Source: Eublepharis macularius
Taxonomy: Eukaryota; Chordata; Lepidosauria; Squamata; Eublepharidae
Assembly: GCF_028583425.1 (NCBI RefSeq)
Contig: NC_072791.1
Coordinates: forward strand, 45,825,368-45,889,367
Length of the DNA: 64,000 nucleotides
Reading direction: 5' to 3'
The notes beneath the pieces are model-generated. The model saw only the letters and a list, made by a program, of their open reading frames with translations, made no database searches and had not been told where the DNA came from. Position numbers and translations under genes: made by a program. Below are positions 58,985 through 64,000 of the stretch, one piece after another; the first letter of the stretch is position 1, and the number at the start of each line of letters is the position of its first letter.

Positions 58985-59105
58985 TGTGTGCAATAATTTA
59001 TTTTTATTTATTTTACTTTATTTATACTCCACCTTTCTACCCAATGGGGACCCAAAGCAACTTACATCATTCTTCTCTCCTAGTTGTATACTCTAGCCAC
59101 TGTGC
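58985..59105 (-). mobile_element. SINE/LINE 3'-end fragment
   Basis: The block ttatactccacctttctacc, caatggggacccaaagcaac and the adjoining tttatttttatttatttta resemble the tail shared by the tRNA SINEs at 30605 and 32278. The head is absent. Confidence 0.55.
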
Positions 59106-59389
59106 AACTTTCTTTAACAAATGCATATTCAAGTAAATATGCTTTCAACTCTAATCTTGTATCTGTTATCATAGAAACTGCAGACAGCTAACCCAATCCA
59201 GTAGAAACAGAACAATCTAACAGGTACTAGATCAGATACCTGGCTGACTAACTCTCTTATAGAGTATGTTATTGTATAAGAAATATCCAAATTAGCACCC
59301 AGATCATACTAGGAGAAAGAATAGCAATTTCAGATACTGACAAACTGTATTAACAAATGAACAGAATGGGTGACAAACTCAAGAATTAC

Positions 59390-61660
59390 AACTTTGTGGA
59401 GACCTGGAGGCCTATTTTAGACGCCTAAGACTGAAGGAATTTTTCAACCACTCCACTGAACAAAACGATGAACAAAGCACTGAACAGACACCATTACAGC
59501 AGCAATCACCCTCCCAACCCAGCAATGCACAATCATCGTTACAAAGCTCCAGAAAAAAGAATCCCACATGGACACCCCCCGAGGGCTGCAACTCCTCATT
59601 GAACTTTTACACTGAATGCTTCCATCAACATACCCAGGCTGAGATAATTGACAAACAACACCACTTAAAGCAGAATCTCAGCCGTGCAGAAAGAAATGCC
59701 ATAAACAGCCTCCAAAATAATTCTGGCATCATAATTAAGGAAGCTGACAAAGGCGGTGCAGTTGTCATCATGGACAAACATAACTACATACAGGAAGCAG
59801 AGAGTCAACTCTCCAACACAACATTCTATAAAATACTACCTTCTGACCCTACGGAGCAATACAAAAGAGAACTCAATAAAATATTAAAGACACTCCCCAT
59901 GGACATACAAGAACGTATCCATGCGGACACACCCCAGGAACCACGACCAGGAACATTCTACCTATTACCCAAAATCCACAAACCAGGTAACCCAGGACGC
60001 CCCATTGTTTCAGGAATTGCTACTATCACAGTAGGAGTCTCAGGATATATGGACTCTATCCTCTGGCCCTATGCCACCAGCACACCCAGCTATTTACGAG
60101 ACACTACTGACTTTCTCAGGAAAATACAGTCCATTGACAACCTACCAGATGATACCATCCTAGCAACCATGGATGTGGAGGCTCTGTACACCAATATCCC
60201 ACATGCAGATGGACTGCAAGCCATCAGGAATATTATCCCGGACAAAACCACAGCACACCTTGCCACTGAACTTTGCCACTTCGTACTCACTCATAATTAC
60301 TTCAAATCTGGTGACAGTTTATATCTACAGGTTAATGGCACAGCCATGGGCACACGCATGGCACCACAATATGCTAACATATTCATGGTGGACTTGGAGC
60401 AATGCTTCCTCATCTCCCATCCACTGGAACCACTCCTGTACTTAAGATTCTTGAATGACATCTTCATCATTTGGACCCATGGGAAGGAAGCCCTTGAGAG
60501 ATTTCATCAGGACTTCAACAACTTTCACCCTACTATCAACCTGAGCCTGGACCACTCTACACAACAGGCACACTTCCTGGACACCACTGTACAACTACAT
60601 AATGGACAGATAAATATCACCTTATACCGGAAACCCACCAACTGATACTCATATCTACATGCCTCCAGTGACCACCCTAAACATACCACTCAGTCGATTG
60701 TCTACAGCCAAGCCTTACGTTACAATTGTATCTGCTCCAATGCTCTTGATCGGGACTCCCACTTAAAGAGATTTACAACAAGCATTTTTGGGGCTACAGT
60801 ACCCACCCAATGAAGTGAGGAAACAAATCAACAGGGCCAGACTAGTACCCAGAAACAGCCTGCTCCAGGACAAACCTAAAGGAACTAACAACAGAACACC
60901 ACTAGTTGTCACCTACAGTTCCCAGCTCAAACACATCCAATGTATCATCAGTGAGCTACAACCCATCCTGGAAAATGATGCCTCACTCTCACAAGCCTTG
61001 GATGGAAGACCTCTCCTTGCCTACAGACAGCCCCCAACCTTAAACAACTTCTCACCTACAACCATCAATCAGCTAGCAGAGTCACCAACACAGGCACCAG
61101 ACCCTGCAACAGACCCAGATGCCAGCTCTGCCCTCATATCTACCCAGGAAATACAATTACAGGACCCAATGGCGTCAACTACACTATCTCTGGCTCTTAC
61201 AGCTGTTCATACTCCAACGTGATATATGCCCTCATGTGCCAACAATGTCCATCTGCTCTGTACATTGGACAAAACAGCCAACCTCTGCGCAAAAGAATAA
61301 ATGGACACAAATTTGACATTAAAAATGGCAACATCCAGAAACCAGTGGGAGAACACTTCAATCTATCAGGACATTCCATCAAGGACTTAAAGGTCACTGT
61401 AGTTCAACAGAAACCTTTCAAAAACAGAATCCAATAAACTCCGTTTCAACATAGATCTCTTCACTTTAAACATAAATTTATCGGCTGTCAGACAGGAACA
61501 AGACGTTTCTTCTCAATCTCAATTACCCATGTAGATTCTCCCATCTGTCTGTCTAAATTTATGTTTAAAGTGAAGAGATCTATGTTAAAACGGAGTTTAT
61601 TGTATTGGCCGTTGAAGAAGCCTAATTTACTGCGAAACGGGATAATTTAGCCTGGCAAGC
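59390..61660 (+). mobile_element. Penelope-like retroelement (RT plus GIY-YIG), degenerate
   Basis: The reverse-transcriptase frame (about 59400-60645) carries family motifs KEADKGGAVVIM, FYLLPKIHKPGNPGRPIVSG, MDVEALYTNIPH and GTAMGTRMAPQYANIFM. The catalytic box looks degenerate (RFLNDIFIIW). A linker follows and then a GIY-YIG nuclease domain (about 61200-61435: VIYALMCQQCP..ALYIGQ..LRKRINGHK). The frame is broken at least twice and the N-terminus looks truncated. A 49-bp inverted pair and a CGAAACG-bearing hairpin follow the coding part. Confidence 0.92.
61432..61602. repeat. Inverted repeat at the Penelope 3' end
   Basis: The arms 61432-61480 and 61554-61602 match at 48 of 49 positions, with a 73-bp spacer. 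Both contain agatctcttcactttaaaca or its complement. Next to it the sequence TTGAAGAAGCC..GCGAAACGGG (about 61612-61640) resembles a decayed hammerhead core, a feature known from Penelope-like terminal repeats. Confidence 0.85.
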
Positions 61661-61872
61661 CCGTTGCCAATTTCCCGTCGGGAGCAGCCAAGATTCACAG
61701 GCGCTCCCCTTTCCTTTTGTTGTCGGCTTGCTTGTTGCCTTAGTTACGAATACACATTGGAGTAGCTACACAACAGTCTGTTGGCTCATTTTTTCGACTT
61801 GCCTTTTCTTGGTTTGTGATGTTCGGACCGTTCCCCTCGTTTTCTTCGCCGTGGTTTTGGGCCTACCTGAAA

Positions 61873-62310
61873 GGTAGGTTTTAGATTGTGGTGCTGAGGG
61901 ATTGCTGCTTAGCCCCTTGACATCTGGCCTACAGGGTCCCACAAGGTTCCATCTTGTCCCCTCATGCTTTCTAATATGTATATAAAGCCACTGGGAGTGG
62001 TAATCCAGACATTTGGGCTGATTGGCACCAATATGTGGATGACACTCAGCTCTATCTTGGACTTCCCGCAGATTCCAAGGAGACTGTGTAAACTGAACAG
62101 GTGCCTAGAGGCAGTTTGGTGATGGATGAGGGCTAACAAACTGAAACATAATCCTGGTAGTGGGAATCGGAATGTATTCTGTTCTGGATGGGGTTGTACT
62201 CCCCCTAAAAGAGAAGATTCATAGCTTGGGGGTTGTTGCTGAACCAGGCTCTCCTGTTAAACAGGTAGCAGCGGTGCCCAAGGGAGCCTTTTACCAGATT
62301 CTTTCTTTTA
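61873..62310 (+). mobile_element. L2/CR1-group LINE fragment (RT part)
   Basis: Frame pieces read like VPQGS, LSPHAF and YVDDTQLYLGLPADSKE, followed by NRCLEAV and MRANKLKHNP. These are conserved L2 reverse-transcriptase blocks with many breaks. The 3' continuation is interrupted by other L2 material. Confidence 0.7.
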
Positions 62311-62379
62311 ATTTAATTTTTAAATTTTATTAGTGTAAAACAGGAAACAAAGCAAACAGAAGGAAAAAAAGAAAACAGT

Positions 62380-62895
62380 GCTGGCTACAACAGGGTCTCC
62401 TGCAGGTGCCACCCTGCATATGGGTGAAATCAATAGCAGCCCATATACGGGCTTTTTCTGTAGTGATCCATGGAATGGCCTGTCTGAGGAGGTCAGAAGA
62501 GCCCCCACTCTCCTGGATTTCTGTAAACAATGCAAAACCGAATTATTCAAAAAGGCTTTTTACTCAGATAGGAGGGCTGTATTGTAGAGAATGGGTCTCA
62601 AATGCGTTGCTAATGAGTTAGGGAACACAGACTTCACCATTATGTTGCCTTACATACTATCTGTTGCTTTAAATATGTGCTCCTATGAGCTATCTGTGCT
62701 TTGTGTTGTCTAATATCAGTCCTAGAATTGCTTATGTTCTGTTTCAGCATTTCTTCAACTCTGTATTGGATTCTTGCTAATCCTATGTCTTTGTAAACTT
62801 GTATTTATTTACTCTGTGGCACTGTTTATGCAAATGTCCTTGCTACTGACTGTACGAATCTCACACCTCGGACTATAAATGACATTAATAAATGC
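62380..62895 (+). mobile_element. L2-like LINE 3' end
   Basis: The C-terminal peptide DPWNGLSEEVRRAPTLLDFC then KTELFKKAFYSDRRAVL (62462-62583) is the conserved L2 ORF2 end. A 3'UTR follows, related to the fragment at 48160-48400. It stands between two parts of another L2 copy. Confidence 0.7.
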
Positions 62896-63039
62896 AAAAA
62901 CACTCTACACACATCTATAAAAAATTCCAAATATCTAAAAATAAGTCCATATACAATTGCCTTCTCCACGTGATACATTCAAATGTTGGCAAGTTTATAA
63001 GATCTTCAACCCAGTGATTTATAGAAAGTGGGCTTTTGT

Positions 63040-63360
63040 TTTTCCAGTGTGCCTTTCACCAACTGCAGCCCTTTCTGGGCAGAAAAAATCTTGCTACTGC
63101 ATGCCCTGATAACATCTAGATTTGATTCCTTTAGATTGCTGCAATGTGCTGTACATGGAGCTGCCCTGAATACTGTCCAGAAGCTTCAGTTAGTACAGAA
63201 TGATGTGGATTGTAGGAACCATATCACACGAGTTCTTTCCATCTACACTGGTCCCGTTTGCTTCCTGGCCCAATTCAAGGGGTTGGTATTGACATTTAAA
63301 GCCCTACACAACCTGGCGCCAGCATACTGTAAGGACCATCTACTTCTACATGGACCTATC
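63040..63360 (+). mobile_element. L2/CR1-group LINE fragment (between RT and C-terminus)
   Basis: Pieces such as QLQPFLGRKNLAT, NTVQKLQLVQND and QFKGLVLTFKALHNLAPAYC are typical of the region after the L2 reverse transcriptase. The frame is broken. It probably continues the copy at 61873-62310. Confidence 0.7.
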
Positions 63361-63399
63361 CTACCTCTCCAGTCCCCTTTGGAGGCCCTGTATCACGGG

Positions 63400-64000
63400 C
63401 TGGGCCAGCCCAAGCAGAGTGGTTCAAGTCCAAACCTTAAGGCCAAAGTCAAAGGGGAGTTCCAAGAGCAAAAGCCAAGTCAAACCGGTGGTCAGAGCAC
63501 GAGATAAAGCCAGGAGTGAGTCCAGAGTCCAAGAGCGAGGTCAGGCACAGTCCAAGGTCAGTCACCGATAGTGTCAGGTCCAAAAGCAGGCACGGGCAAG
63601 GTTCACAGAACACGGAGTGGTTGCAGGCAGTAGACACGTTGCTTCCACACCCAGCAGTTCCTCCAGACTGGCGCTTATAGCCAGGCGTGGTTTTCAGCCA
63701 GCTGCTGGGGCTCTATCCTGCCACTACTCATCGTCACTCTCCAGCAGCTGGCGTTGGCTCAAGAGGCGAGCACTGCGCCGTCTCTCCTGCAGTTCCAGTC
63801 TCTGGCGCTGCCTGTGGCGTTCCTTGGGCGTGGGTGAACCTGGGGGGGTGGAGGCTCTTGGCTGCGCTGCACCTGTAGAAGTCCCTGGCTGAGCTTCCTC
63901 TGTAGTATTGGAGCTAGAGGGTGCTGGTGCCTCAGCTGCTGGCTGTAAGCTCTGATCAGCCAGCAGCTGTTGCTCCTGATTGCTGGCTTCTGCTGAATCA
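63400..64000 (-). mobile_element. Possible LTR-retroelement end (fossil, partial)
   Basis: A minus-strand frame enters from the right edge and ends at 63724-63726. Its last 90 residues are Gln/Ala/Pro-rich and finish with Arg-rich SARLLSQRQLLESDDE. The following 300 bp alternate ggactttg/ggactctg-like runs, as in some LTR-element termini. The family is a guess, and a host gene fragment cannot be excluded. Confidence 0.3.

Larger units (their letters stand above)
8740..64000 (-). other. YLPM1: YLPM1 gene (3' three quarters; 5' end outside window)
   Basis: YLPM1 (ZAP3) is known as a nuclear, PP1-binding protein with a C-terminal P-loop kinase-like domain, reported to influence telomerase gene expression. 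Eighteen coding exons are visible on the minus strand from 57952 down to the stop at 9716-9718. All 17 introns between them have GT..AG ends and all splice phases agree. Summed exon length is 5640 nt, exactly 1880 codons. Exon order and peptides match my recollection of mammalian YLPM1, for example LPGSGKTHVAKL, DDGFFPFIILDAIND and the ending ALNRTKYI. The proline-rich N-terminal exons were not found in 57953-64000, so the next upstream exon lies beyond the right edge and that intron exceeds 6 kb. Identity is confident; exon ends rest on splice signals plus frame, not on transcripts. Confidence 0.95.
57953..64000 (-). other. YLPM1: YLPM1 intron upstream of the first exon seen (continues past the window)
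   Basis: No YLPM1 exon was found here. Contents are a SINE/LINE tail (58985-59105), a Penelope-like element (59390-61660), L2 fragments (61873-63360) and a possible LTR-element end (63400-64000). A 213-codon plus-strand frame at 57865-58506 overlaps exon 1 antisense and contains local repeats; it is not supported as a gene. Confidence 0.6.

Overview
The window looks like squamate-reptile (lizard) nuclear DNA. It holds spliced vertebrate exons separated by long AT-rich introns. The repeats include a 5S-rRNA-derived SINE, several tRNA-derived SINEs, 5'-truncated L1 copies, L2/CR1-group LINEs, Penelope-like, DIRS1-like and Ty1/copia-like retroelements, and a palindromic hAT-type MITE. The species cannot be named from sequence alone.

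One host gene dominates: YLPM1 (ZAP3), read on the minus strand. I place 18 coding exons between 57952 and 9716, plus a 3'UTR-only exon ending at a poly(A) signal near 8758. Every intron has GT..AG ends. The exon lengths sum to 5640 nt, which is one uninterrupted frame of 1879 codons plus stop. The 5' part of the gene (the proline-rich N-terminus) lies beyond the right edge. The protein order is a Gln-rich coiled segment, a tandem-repeat Ser/Thr/Pro segment, an Arg/Asp-rich low-complexity segment, a P-loop kinase-like domain with an intact Walker A motif, and a C-terminal PP1-docking RVRW motif.

Layout. 1-752: nothing recognised. 753-7323: DIRS1-like retrotransposon (minus), with an L1 tail and a hAT MITE inserted into it. 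7324-8740: no gene seen. 8740-57952: YLPM1 exons and introns. The introns carry an L1 (19572-21900), 5S SINEs (9.5, 17.9 and 40.0 kb), tRNA SINEs, a foldback Penelope fragment (32.7 kb), a perfect 72-bp palindrome (38.8 kb), a complete-looking but broken copia element with both LTRs (41750-46600) and an L2 LINE interrupted by a SINE (48.5-50.7 kb). 57953-64000: a further YLPM1 intron with a Penelope-like element (59.4-61.7 kb), a mosaic of L2 fragments and, at the right edge, an Arg/Gln-rich open frame that may belong to another retroelement.

The most interesting signals are the six-copy, roughly 29-residue repeat expanded inside YLPM1; hammerhead-ribozyme-like CTGAAGA..GAAA folds linked to Penelope-type repeats; the perfect 72-bp hairpin; a 108-bp miniature made of the two DIRS outer ends; and an unclassified 257-bp insert with a 23-bp target duplication. 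I did not find a clearly new gene system.
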